Positions 46,375 to 55,493 of a stretch of DNA of 64,000 bases are shown in pieces. This stretch comes from Aralia elata (Eukaryota; Streptophyta; Magnoliopsida; Apiales; Araliaceae). Positions within the stretch are counted from its first letter, which is position 1, and every line of letters starts with the position of its first letter. Below the pieces are notes generated by a model. That model was not told the origin of the DNA. It was given only the letters and a program-made list of their open reading frames with translations, and did no database searches. A program made the position numbers and the translations under genes. The DNA lies in the NCBI GenBank assembly GCA_034770075.1, contig CM068384.1:39591182-39655181 (forward strand), given 5' to 3'.

Positions 46375-48196
46375 TGTTAGGTTTGTATATAGCGCGAACA
46401 TGCAATCAAATTACATAAATAGTGCGGAAGCGCGATAAAATCGAATTTTAAAATTTTATACAAACCATCACCAAGATCAATCTATGTGCTCAATTAACGA
46501 TATAAACGAAAGAGAAAAAGAATAAGAAATTATACCCTCGTAGAACAAAGCTTCCTCGGGTACAAGTTCAACTCCTAGTCCTTCGTGTTCTCCTCGAATG
46601 CTACGGTGTGATTCTTTCCTTTGATCAACGTTAGTCACCCAAGTGTTTGGCCTCTAGAGGTGATCCACCAAGGAAGAACAAGTATTCAAGAAGTTGGGTA
46701 TTTGGGAAAACCTTAGTTTATATCCCTATAGAAATTGTAAGTACTCTCCACAATCTAATACAAGAGTGTGTAACCCTAATCTATGATAAGACCCCTCTTA
46801 TTTATAGATGTAGGAATAACTCTTCCCTAAACTATTTAGGATTAGGGTTTGTATTATAATTAAACTCCTTTAATTAATAATGCTCCTAATCCAATTAGTA
46901 ATCTATGGGAGAGTACTTCTATTAATTAATTCTCAATCCCTATTAGGAATTAAATAATAGTAAAAGTAATAATAATAATAAGACTCCTCTTATTAATTAA
47001 TATTTAATATTTCCAAAATATTAAATAATAAATATTAAGCTATTTAATTTATTCTATCTCCATAGACTAAATTAAATACACTTAACTTATTATTACAATT
47101 ATGCCATTTACTTCTTAAATAAATATTTTCCTTTTGCGGTGTGACCCTTTAGGTTCTCCATATTAAACCGGTTGTGAATAAATCAATTAGAACAATTCTA
47201 ATCTTATTTAAATAAATAAATTAAACTATTTAATTTATTTAAATAAATAACATTTATTCTACAATAAGGGTAAACCCCCTTAGCGATCAACGACTTTCCA
47301 GATAATATAGATTTCAACATTAATCACAAAAGAACCTTTGAGTAAATAGTTACCGTACAATTCAATCCTTCTACCATACAATGTCCCAATTAAATATAAG
47401 ACATGGATTTACTGTCAAGTCTTATTTTATTTAATTATATGTATTTCGATTCCCAAATGCACAACTCTAATTAATGCAAATTAGAAACTCCTTTCTAATT
47501 TCATTCTGCCTTGGCCAAGGACTACTGAGTTATCATTTATCGAATCACATAGGACATTCATATCTTTTACTAGACGAGGTAGATTCTTTGTTGATCATTC
47601 ACCTATCTCCATGTATAACTAATTATACCCAATCATACCCTTTGATATACCCACAAGGTCTTAAGGGACATGTCAAAGTATAACTCATCATACACAAGAT
47701 ACTATGATGATCTCAAGTCCAAGGATCACTTGTACAACTATCACTATAGGAATTCCTATTGACAGGCGAGTAAAACTCCATTAGGTATTCCTTAGCGAGC
47801 CACGTTCAGTGAACTTATTCTCCAATAAGCACCTACATACTTGCTTTAGTGTCTCCACACAAATGATTATGAGATCAATCATCCTCTTCCTAAGAGTAAG
47901 CAACGTATGTACTAATCTATCGGGATTCCCTAATCCCCAATTTAGTAATCCAACGATTAGGAACAATTTTAGTTTGTGAGCTATCTAGAATTTAGATCTC
48001 ATTAGCATGATCACCATCATGATTCTAAAAGCATTGCTCAAAACTATGGGTTTATCACATTTAATATAACAGCACTATGTAGATAATATAAAATGCCTTT
48101 TAAGAAAATCAATTCCTTTATTAATAAATGAATAAGATTACAAAGTATATGCTACATCATATCAAATATGATTGACTTGTGTGCATACTACTTTCA
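46375..48196 (-). repeat. 5' LTR of element E
   Basis: In + orientation TGTTAGGTTTG to ATACTACTTTCA, 1822 bases. The TATA word is the complement of 46799-46806. Confidence 0.93.
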
Positions 48197-48289
48197 GATC
48201 GACCATTGCTTGTCGCTATACTAATTTTTTGTGTTAGTAGAGTAATAGTAAGGTTTAATTTTGGAGTGTAAACGACAGCTCTCAAATTT

Positions 48290-48307
48290 TGGCGTCGTTG
48301 CCGAGGA
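48290..48307 (+). promoter_or_regulatory. Primer binding site of D (degenerate tRNA-Asp type)
   Basis: TGGCGTCGTTGCCGAGGA, five bases after the LTR end. It matches the Athila-type site of A (TGGCGCCGTTGCCGGGGA) with two transitions, as expected from decay of methylated C. Confidence 0.75.
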
Positions 48308-48361
48308 GTGCAATTTGTTTTTATTTATTCACTGTTTTCTTTTATTTATTTTTCTTAGTTT

Positions 48362-50089
48362 ATGACTCAATCCTCTCATTCTCTTGAACTAAATTTTGAT
48401 CCAGAAATAGAGAAAATTGCACTCAGGTTGAGGAAGGAAGCTCGTCAATCTAAAAGCACAATTGCAGACTTCGATGAAGCTCCATCACCAGGCCTCAACA
48501 TAGCACTGGAACTACTGTTAGTCATCCACCGAATCGGAAGAAGAAGAGGAGATGGCGGTGCCAAACAATAACAGGACTTTGAAGGAGTTGACAACTCCTT
48601 ATTTGCACCAATACCCTTTGTGCATTGAATATCCTAATTTAACTGCTGCTTTTGAACTAAAATTCTGACTAATTCACCTGTTGCCTACCTTTTGTGGTCT
48701 TACCGGTGAAGATCCTTACAAGCATTTAAAAGAGTTCCATGTGGTGTGTTCAACCATGAAGCCGCAAGGAATCATAGAGGACCAAATCAAGCTAAGAGCA
48801 TTTCCCTTTTCACTAGCGGATTTAACAAAAGATTGGTTATATTATCTTCCCTTCGGATCAATACAGTCATGAAGTGACATGAAAAAGTTGTTCTTGGAGA
48901 AGTACTTTCTTGCTTCAAGAGTAGCCAACATAAGGAAGGAGATATGTGGAATCCGACAGTTCAGCGGAGAAATGTTGTATGAATATTGGGAAAGGTTCAA
49001 GAAGTTGTACTTTAGTTGTCCACCTCATCATATTGACGATCAACACCTAATTCAATATTTCTATGAGGGGCTTGTACCGATGGATATGAGTATGATCGAT
49101 GCCGCTAGTGGAGGAGCACTGGTAGACAAGACACCGGAGGCCGCAAGGAACTTGATTGCAAACATGGTAGCCAATGCGCAACAATATGGAACTAGGAATG
49201 CTCATGCACTATAAAGGGTAAGCGAGGTAAGCACAAATAATTTGGAGCAACAGATGTCGGAATTAATTGTTGTGGTTAGACAATTAACTACAGGAAACTA
49301 TCAGGCACAGATGCTGTGGGATCTGTTTATTAACTACAGGAAATTATTGTTGTGGGATCTGTTTATAGCCGAATCACAACACGGATGCTTGCCCAACATT
49401 GCAAGATGAGGAGTTCACACAACAAGACAATGCAATGGGAAACTATCAGGCACAACCTCAAAAGAAGTATGATCCATACTCAAACACTTATAATCCAGGT
49501 TGGAGAGATCATCCAAACTTAAGCTATGAAGGGAATAGGCTACCAGCACAAGGAGTTTTCCCAACTAGGTAGCAAGGTTTTCAACTGGGACAACAATAGT
49601 ATCAACCAAGACAAGTTGCACCTGCTAACCTTGGAACATCTCTTGAAGACATGTTCAAAGCATTCATGAACCAAACACAGCAGTTTCAACAAGAGACAAA
49701 GACTTCAATCCATAATTTGGAGAATCAAATGAGCCAGCTAGCTACAATAGTTGGTCGATTGGACTCTCAAGTTTCAGGGAAGCTACCATCTCAAACTGTT
49801 GTCAATCCGAAAGAGAATGCCAGCGCCATAACTTTGAGGAATGGAAAACAAATTGATACACCAAAAGCCACTATTAATTTTGGGGAGGAAAAGGCTAAGA
49901 GGGAAACAGAAATATCTAAGGTAATACCTAACCCTCCTATATAGCTAAAGACTAATCCTTTACCTTTTCCCCCCATGAACCATAAGACTTCAAAGAATGA
50001 GGAACAAGAAAAGGAAATTTTGGAAACCTTCAGGAGAGTGGAGGTAAACATCCCTCTTTTGGATGCAATAAAACATGTGCCAAGGTATA
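48362..50089 (+). pseudogene. Gag of element D, decayed, cut by element A
   Basis: The ATG at 48362 opens a Gag start (M-T-Q-S-S-H-S-L-E-L). Frame then shifts near 48540. The retrotransposon Gag domain spans about 48681-49214 with in-frame stops near 48667 and 48870 (key words F-P-F-S-L-A-D, Y-E-Y-W-E-R-F-K and S-G-G-A-L-V-D-K). A short direct duplication (ttaactacaggaaa, 49286 and 49332) disrupts the following part, and the zinc knuckle is no longer clear. A Gln-rich coiled stretch (49651-49800) and the linker to protease (49975-50089) complete it. The frame ends at the A insertion and resumes at 63108. Confidence 0.75.
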
Positions 50090-51217
50090 TGTTGGTCGAT
50101 TTAACTATCGATAAACACACACGTGCAAGTATACACGGTCCACAAGTAATATATGATAAGATATGAGTCGAACCCACAGGGAATTGTGACAAATAATAAC
50201 CAAGTACTAATCGTCTATCAACTTGTTCTAATTTAAACAATGAAGATTTGATAATTTGTTGATTGGTTGAGTTCACAAGTCAAATATTGAGTAAAATGCG
50301 GTAAAATATCAAGATAGAAGGGTCTAAGATTACAATTTCCCCCAACACGTCATTTGAATCTCCTAACTCTCTCTTTTCAATCAGTTATAGCATACGAATT
50401 GACAACCGAGAAATCAAAACTACATAAGAGCCTCTGTCGATGGTCAATCACGAATCTTCCTAAGCGGTGCATAGGTATATGTCTATCCTATGCACTATCA
50501 AGAGACTAATTTCAGGACTGATTTATAGACACGTGTCACCAAATCTAATTAATCCTCCCTTCCATTACCAACTTTCACCTCGGAAGTCATTAAGACTAGA
50601 TTCTCAATAGGTTGCATGCGGTAGTTAGGTATATATCTATCCCAACTACTATCAAGATACCTATTATTGCAGATAATTAATAAGACACATGTCACTTAAT
50701 CCAATTAATAACCCACAACAATCTATACTTTCGCATGTTATCATAACTAGGTCTTAACCTATAATCCGTTCGTCAAGTTCATATAGGTTCCCACGGTAAT
50801 TACGGGCCAAGCAATTAATCTAGAAGCAAAGGTTATGACAATCAATTCACAAATGCATAACTAAAATCAATAGAGAGAGAATTCAATTCAAATTAAGTGT
50901 TGGGTTCCATTGCAATCTTAGAATAGAAGGTTAGTTCATGATAGCTACAATAAACATCATTTTCAATTGATACATTGTCAAATTCGAATTACAAAGGAGA
51001 TGGAAATCTAGAAATGAAACCACTTTTGAAGCTATTCAGCTGGTGTTCCTTTGGTTGCTGTAGATTTCTAGCTCTCCACCTTGGCTTGGCAATCCTTCTT
51101 GACTGAGTTCCTTGGCTTTTGGCTTGATTCAGCTTGATTTGCAGCCTTGAGCACTGTTGGTTGATGTATTTTGTAGCCTCCCTCCCTCTAGATATCTGAT
51201 ATGAGGCTTGGAAGAGA

Positions 51218-51226
51218 TTATATATA
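51218..51226 (-). promoter_or_regulatory. TATA box in the 3' LTR of A
   Basis: On the - strand TATATATAA, about 80 bases downstream of the GC-rich array. The same word is at 62090-62098 in the 5' LTR, where it would drive the element. Confidence 0.55.
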
Positions 51227-51306
51227 GTCTTCATCAAGAAACCCTAGCCAAAATCGGACAAAAAGCAGCTCAGATCGCACTGAAGGTGTGTCAGATCGCA
51301 CTCAGC

Positions 51307-51745
51307 ACGGCGGCGTGCGCCCGCACGCCCAGGCGTGCGCCCGCGCCCAAGCGCCTGCATGCCGCCCATGACGCTGTCGAGGCTGCCGAGCCAAGCGCGC
51401 GCGCCCGCGCGCCCCACCTGCCTGCCGAGCTGCTGAGCCAAGCGCGCGCGCCCGCGCGCCCCAGGCGTGCGCCCGCACGCTGGCGCCTGCATGCCGCTCA
51501 CACACACGCCCGCATGCGCTGCCGAGGCTAGCTGCCGAGGCTGCCCGTGCGCCCGCACGCCCAGGCGTGCGCCCGCGCCCATGCGCCTAGATGCTGCCGA
51601 GCCATGCCGCCCACGCGCGCGCGCGCCCAACGCAGAGGCTGCCGAGCGCCCAGCGCCCCAGCGCCCAGCGCCCAGCCGCACGCCGTGCACGCGGCTTGGT
51701 CGACGCCGCACGCCGTGCACGCCATCCAACGTCGTGCACGCCCAA
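51307..51745. repeat. GC-rich repeat array in the 3' LTR of A
   Basis: Short words GCGTGCGCCCGCACGC, AAGCGCCTGCATGCCGC, GCCGAGGCTGCCGAG, GCGCGCGCCCGCGCGCCCC and CGCCGTGCACGC are shuffled in loose tandem. The homologous array at 62175-62640 is longer by about 30 bases, with units in a different order. Confidence 0.82.
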
Positions 51746-52205
51746 CTTCTATGTGTCATCAAATTAAGCCCCAAACGTCGCCAAACATAAATTTTCATCG
51801 TCATAACCTCCGGGCACGGAAATCCAAGCACGGGCTTGCCCGGGTGGTTTGGCCAATGCCGCACGCCGTGCACACCATCCGACGCCGCGCACGCCCAACT
51901 ATCAAATATTGTCAAATTAAGCACCGGGCGTCGCCAATCACCACAATCCATCACGTTACCATTCGGGCACAAACGTCCAGGCACGGACAATGAGTCAATC
52001 CAAACAACGATCCGCGCGGTCTTTATTTCAATTCCTACACACATAATAAAAATGCATCAAAGCAACTTAAAACATGTAAAAGTAACTAAAACTCATTTAC
52101 GTAAAAATACGATAAAAGTACATGGAAACTCTATAAAATACTTAAAGATTTGCAAATTATCAAGGCCAAAAGTACCCAAATTGTGTGTATAGAACACACT
52201 CATCA

Positions 52206-52220
52206 AATACCCCCAAACTT
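52206..52220 (-). promoter_or_regulatory. Polypurine tract of A
   Basis: On the - strand AAGTTTGGGGGTATT lies directly before the 3' LTR. PPT-like copies also occur at 52836-52850 and 53267-53279. Confidence 0.8.
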
Positions 52221-52608
52221 AAATCTTTGCTTGTCCTCAAGTAAACAGAGATATACTACTTTATATAAAATAAAATAAGAAAAATGCAAACACAACTGAA
52301 TTTAGAGGAAAGTGACTCCACGAATTGGCCTCAAAGGAAAAAGATCAAAAGGGGCCCAAGCAGACTGAAAAGTTACAATTTAACAAGAGTTCTAAGCACA
52401 CGGCTACTCAAGATTCCAGTAGTGTGTGTGTGAGTACATGATATCTGTTTATGTAAGTTAGGAAAGAGCTAACGCATGAACTCAACTTCCGAGGGATTAT
52501 ACTATGAATCTACAAACTCATTGTTACCTAGAGAAAATCAAACAAGACGACCACATAAGAAAAAGGGGGGGTTCCAGGTACCTTGATGGAGTAGTGAGTA
52601 CTCACATT

Positions 52609-52637
52609 GGTGAGTGCGTTTTACGCTCCATCTCACC
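52609..52637 (-). other. Hairpin shared with the 3' region of B
   Basis: Read on the - strand: outer arms GGTGAG and CTCACC, inner arms GCGT and ACGC around an AAA loop, with an asymmetric bulge. It corresponds to the four units of B at 34341-34552. Confidence 0.78.
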
Positions 52638-52670
52638 TTACTAATCGCATGACCGTGCAATGTCTAATCA

Positions 52671-52795
52671 CATTAGGCTATTCAGAGCTACCCATGTAAC
52701 GAGTGTTTGATCAATGACTCCCAAACCAGATGGTTTTAGGGCATTAGGTGTAAAACACCCCAAAGGGTCTATTAACTCGAGTAGCAAAGGCCACG
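52671..52795 (-). repeat. Module shared with element J
   Basis: Runs from ttaggctattca through gactcccaaaccagatgg and ggtgtaaaacacc to aaaggccacg. It is clearly alike to the three J copies at 24001-24480, with the GGTGT/ACACC stem kept and the loop changed. Confidence 0.8.
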
Positions 52796-53109
52796 TAATT
52801 AAACTTGGTCATTCATTTTTTTTTTTTTTTTTTTTATCCCCCCAAACTTATATGAAAGCCTAAAATGACAAAACAAGATGCAGACATGAGTTCAGTACAT
52901 TTCAAGTATAATCGCCCAGACATTAAAGTAAATGAGATTTCTCAATACTAACTAACTAACAGGCATGCTGAAAACGTGAGGAGCTAACGTAACCAAGAGT
53001 AGGGGAGTTAGCCATAATGTTAAGAAGTAACTAAGTCTGCTCGAGCCTTACTTTAGAAAGAACACCTTAACCAGCAGAATATCATTGGCCATTCTTGAAA
53101 CACACAGAC

Positions 53110-53245
53110 ACCATATCATGACTAACTAAAACCAACACACACAATTAAACTAACACAATATCATGACTAACTAAAACCAACACACACAATTAAACTAACA
53201 CAATATCATGACTAACTAAAACCAACACACACAATTAAACTAACA
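53110..53245. repeat. 45 bp tandem repeat, three copies
   Basis: atatcatgactaactaaaac followed by caacacacacaattaaacta recurs at 53113, 53158 and 53203 with almost no difference, so the expansion is recent. Confidence 0.92.
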
Positions 53246-53343
53246 CACACAAATAACCTAACACACACCCCCAAACTTAAAGTAAACATAGTCCTCGATG
53301 TTTAAAATAGACAGAATTGAAAAAGAGAACATCACCGGGGAAA

Positions 53344-54621
53344 TCAAGCAGCGTCATCGTCATTATTGCTAAATGCGTGACTCCCCCCACTTGCATCATC
53401 ATCCGAGTCAAAGCCATATTCCGGGAACATAGGTGTCATGGGAAATTGGACTGCATTGGGGCCGGTATTGGCCCCGCTGTTGTTGATCACCTGTGCAGTC
53501 GCGTTACAAAAATCGGTCGTGTAAATGCATAAGGAATTGACTTGCTGAATGGAGTGATCAAGGCGGCGGGACATGCGCCTATGCTCACGCTCCCGCTCCT
53601 GCTCGTCCCACAGTCTCGCCTGCTCGTTCTGTTGTATTTCGGCCCTCATCGCCTGATTTTCACGACGAAGCTCCCGCAGCTCAGCAATAAGTAGGTCCAT
53701 AGAAGAGCGAGGCGCCTCGGTGTGCTCAGTGCTTGGTGGTGGGGTTCCGACACTTGCCGCGGGCTCGTGTGGCTGAACCAACGGTAAAAACCCAGCACCA
53801 TGAGGCTCCGGTGCTGCCCCTTTCCAGACTTTGTAAAGGCCAATAGCTAGGCTGTCAATGGGTGTGAGTGGTTGTTGAAGTAACTCGTGGGCATGCACCT
53901 TAACTTTGGCCCTCTTGCACAACCCGCAGATCAGGGATGGGTGAGGTAACCCGCCTGAAGACTTCCCATTAACAAATTGAAGAATTGAGTTCCGAATCAA
54001 CCGACCCACGCAAATGCTCCGCTCAGTCACCAAACAAAACATGATAAGAGCCCGCATTGGGATTACTTGAGTCGCGTGTGTGGTCGGCCATAGCTTTGCG
54101 TTGATGAAGTATAACCATGCTTTCCCATATTTGCTTAAGTCGCCTTGGCGAAAATGCACCGGCTCTCCCCTTGTCGTAGCCCAACGAGCACCGGGTTTGC
54201 ATAATGTTGCAATCACTGCATCCCAGTCGGGCTTGTCGGCCCCATATTTAGTAAGGTCATCCTCACCATGGCTTTTAGGTAGGTTATAGTATTCTTCAAT
54301 GCACCTCTTTCCAAATGAAACTTTCTTGCCCCTAACCGTTACTACAAAATTTTCAGCTTCTAATGCATTAGCGTAGAATTCCCTGACAAGAGGAATACAC
54401 GCGGGCTCGGGCTGAGCGGCAAAAGTTTCCCATCCTCGTTCCCTAATTATTTCTGCCAACCCCCAATTATTTGTTGTGTCAGGAAGAATACCCCGTTCCG
54501 GAATCAAAGATTTTGTGACCATGGTGGTGTGGTAACGCTCGGAGGCTTCCGCACTGACAAACCTTTTCTTATCATATGCCCTAGATGAGGAAGGCTCACC
54601 CCTATGTCGTTTGGTGGCCAT
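53344..54621 (-). CDS. Third ORF (env-position protein) of element A
   Basis: An uninterrupted frame of 425 codons from the ATG at 54621 (M-A-T-K-R-H-R-G). The frame is open upstream to another ATG at 54714, which would add 31 residues with a hydrophobic run (F-L-A-T-L-S-V-L-L-A-T-L-I-L). I prefer the inner start because the basic, serine-rich N-terminus is typical of this family. Residues about 45-245 carry the plant-transposon domain of this group (L-V-R-E-F-Y-A-N, V-R-G-K-K-V-S-F, Y-Y-N-L-P and a W-L-Y-F-I motif). A Pro/Glu-rich linker, a charged coiled coil (about 310-370) and an acidic tail follow. It sits where Athila elements have their env-like ORF, about 0.9 kb after pol. Its function is unknown; it could be expressed by splicing. 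Confidence 0.75.
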   Translation of the reverse strand: MATKRHRGEPSSSRAYDKKRFVSAEASERYHTTMVTKSLIPERGILPDTTNNWGLAEIIRERGWETFAAQPEPACIPLVREFYANALEAENFVVTVRGKKVSFGKRCIEEYYNLPKSHGEDDLTKYGADKPDWDAVIATLCKPGARWATTRGEPVHFRQGDLSKYGKAWLYFINAKLWPTTHATQVIPMRALIMFCLVTERSICVGRLIRNSILQFVNGKSSGGLPHPSLICGLCKRAKVKVHAHELLQQPLTPIDSLAIGLYKVWKGAAPEPHGAGFLPLVQPHEPAASVGTPPPSTEHTEAPRSSMDLLIAELRELRRENQAMRAEIQQNEQARLWDEQEREREHRRMSRRLDHSIQQVNSLCIYTTDFCNATAQVINNSGANTGPNAVQFPMTPMFPEYGFDSDDDASGGSHAFSNNDDDAA

Positions 54622-55104
54622 CAGGATCAGAGTTGCAAGCAAAACACTCAAAGTAGCCAAGAATTCCCTCACAGACAATTTGTCGAACAGTTGGCGTGCA
54701 CTCCAAAAAATCACAAGTGTAAGTGCAATGGGGACTAGGCCGAACCCTCCACAAAGCCTTGCAATGGGAGCTAGCTATGTACCTGCTAACCAAAATCACC
54801 AAAACACAGCACCCAAGCAAGAAAAATTGGAAATTTATAGCCCTTAATACCTTATCTTGGAGAACTTGTGAAAACCCAAAAAAAATTCTTCAAAAACCTT
54901 CAAATTTTTGTTCAAATCCAAGATGGAAGGTGAAATTGATGATGGGATATCGCAATCGGATGCCAAAATGATGCAAGGGGTCACAAAATTAAGTTTGGGT
55001 AAGTTGTAAGCAAGTTGGCAAAGACGTGGGAGGAGAGAGATATAAAAATGGAGTGACAAAAAAAATGAGCCAATTGGTGATTTAAGGAACCCATCCAGCT
55101 GCCC

Positions 55105-55275
55105 AGGTGCGGCCGCACGGCCTGCTGTGCGCCCGCGCGCGCCTGGTGCCGCCCAGCGCGCCCAACTGCTGCGCCCCGCCTGCTGCGCCCGCCTGCTGCC
55201 GAACGTTGCGCCTGGTGCGCCCGCACGCTGGCGCCTGCCTGGTGCTGCTGGCGTGCTGCTGCTGACGTGCCATCG
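55105..55275. repeat. GC-rich cluster between pol and the third ORF of A
   Basis: Words such as GTGCGGCCGCAC, GTGCGCCCGCGCGCGCC, GCCCAGCGCGCCC and GCTGGCGCCTGCC stand out from the AT-rich surroundings and resemble the LTR array of the same element. Confidence 0.7.
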
Positions 55276-55439
55276 GCGTTTCGCTGACACGCAACGCTCA
55301 ATTGCCAAAATTGGATACAAATACCTACATGTAGCAACAAAATTAACAACATTAGAAACAATTAATCACTAAAAATCATCCTTTTGAATTTTTTTTATTT
55401 TTTTTTTAAACAAGTATTAAGCATTAAAATGAAACATTG

Positions 55440-55490
55440 GGTTGCCTCCCAATTAGCGCTTGAGTTAAAGTCCTCAGCCTGACTATACCC
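55440..55490 (-). other. Conserved post-pol segment with hairpin in A
   Basis: On the - strand, directly after the Gag-Pol stop: agtcaggctgaggacttta, then aagcgct and the hairpin TTGGG-aggcaa-CCCAA. It matches 33611-33665 of B. Confidence 0.72.
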
Positions 55491-55493
55491 CCT

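Larger units (their letters stand above)
38946..48196 (-). mobile_element. Element E: complete Ty1/copia retrotransposon, coding region broken
   Basis: On the - strand: 5' LTR 48196-46375, iMet PBS, 1.7 kb leader, gag-pol 44696-40757, PPT and 3' LTR 40742-38946, in all 9.25 kb. The duplication is gatcc (38941-38945) against gatcg (48197-48201), one mismatch, probably a later mutation. It belongs to the H family but is much better preserved. The LTR pair differs by point changes and by a roughly 35 bp deletion near 40150 in the 3' LTR. Angela-like by size; an RT tree would decide. Confidence 0.93.
37726..48284 (+). repeat. 5' LTR of element D, interrupted by E
   Basis: Pieces 37726-38945 and 48202-48284 give about 1.3 kb with TG and CA ends. 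The piece left of E ends ctctctgtgggatcc and the sequence right of E starts gatcgacc. The start is inferred from the switch out of F pol sequence and the TG end; no second LTR is in the window. Confidence 0.65.
50090..52205 (-). repeat. 3' LTR of element A
   Basis: 2116 bases with TG and CA ends. The GC-rich array (51307-51745) lies upstream of the TATA box in transcription direction. Long open frames across it are by-products of high GC content. Confidence 0.94.
52221..53343 (-). other. 3' untranslated region of A with repeats and hairpins
   Basis: Non-coding. In transcription order it holds a PPT-like tract (53279-53267), three 45 bp repeats (about 53245-53110), a second PPT-like tract (52850-52836) next to a run of about 21 T (+ strand), the module shared with J (52795-52671), the compensating hairpin shared with B (52637-52609) and the terminal PPT. 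Confidence 0.7.

Noticed and set aside
51244..52044. Long open frames (up to 276 codons) on both strands in the LTRs of A, also at 62116-62946
   Set aside because: Several frames are open at once because the GC-rich array has few stops. The proteins are Ala/Arg/Pro-rich without domains, and the array length varies between LTRs.
52790..52836. Run of about 21 T near 52817-52835 as a poly(A) tail of a retroposed gene or SINE
   Set aside because: No SINE head or duplication is found next to it, and it sits beside a PPT-like tract within A, so it is treated as part of the element.
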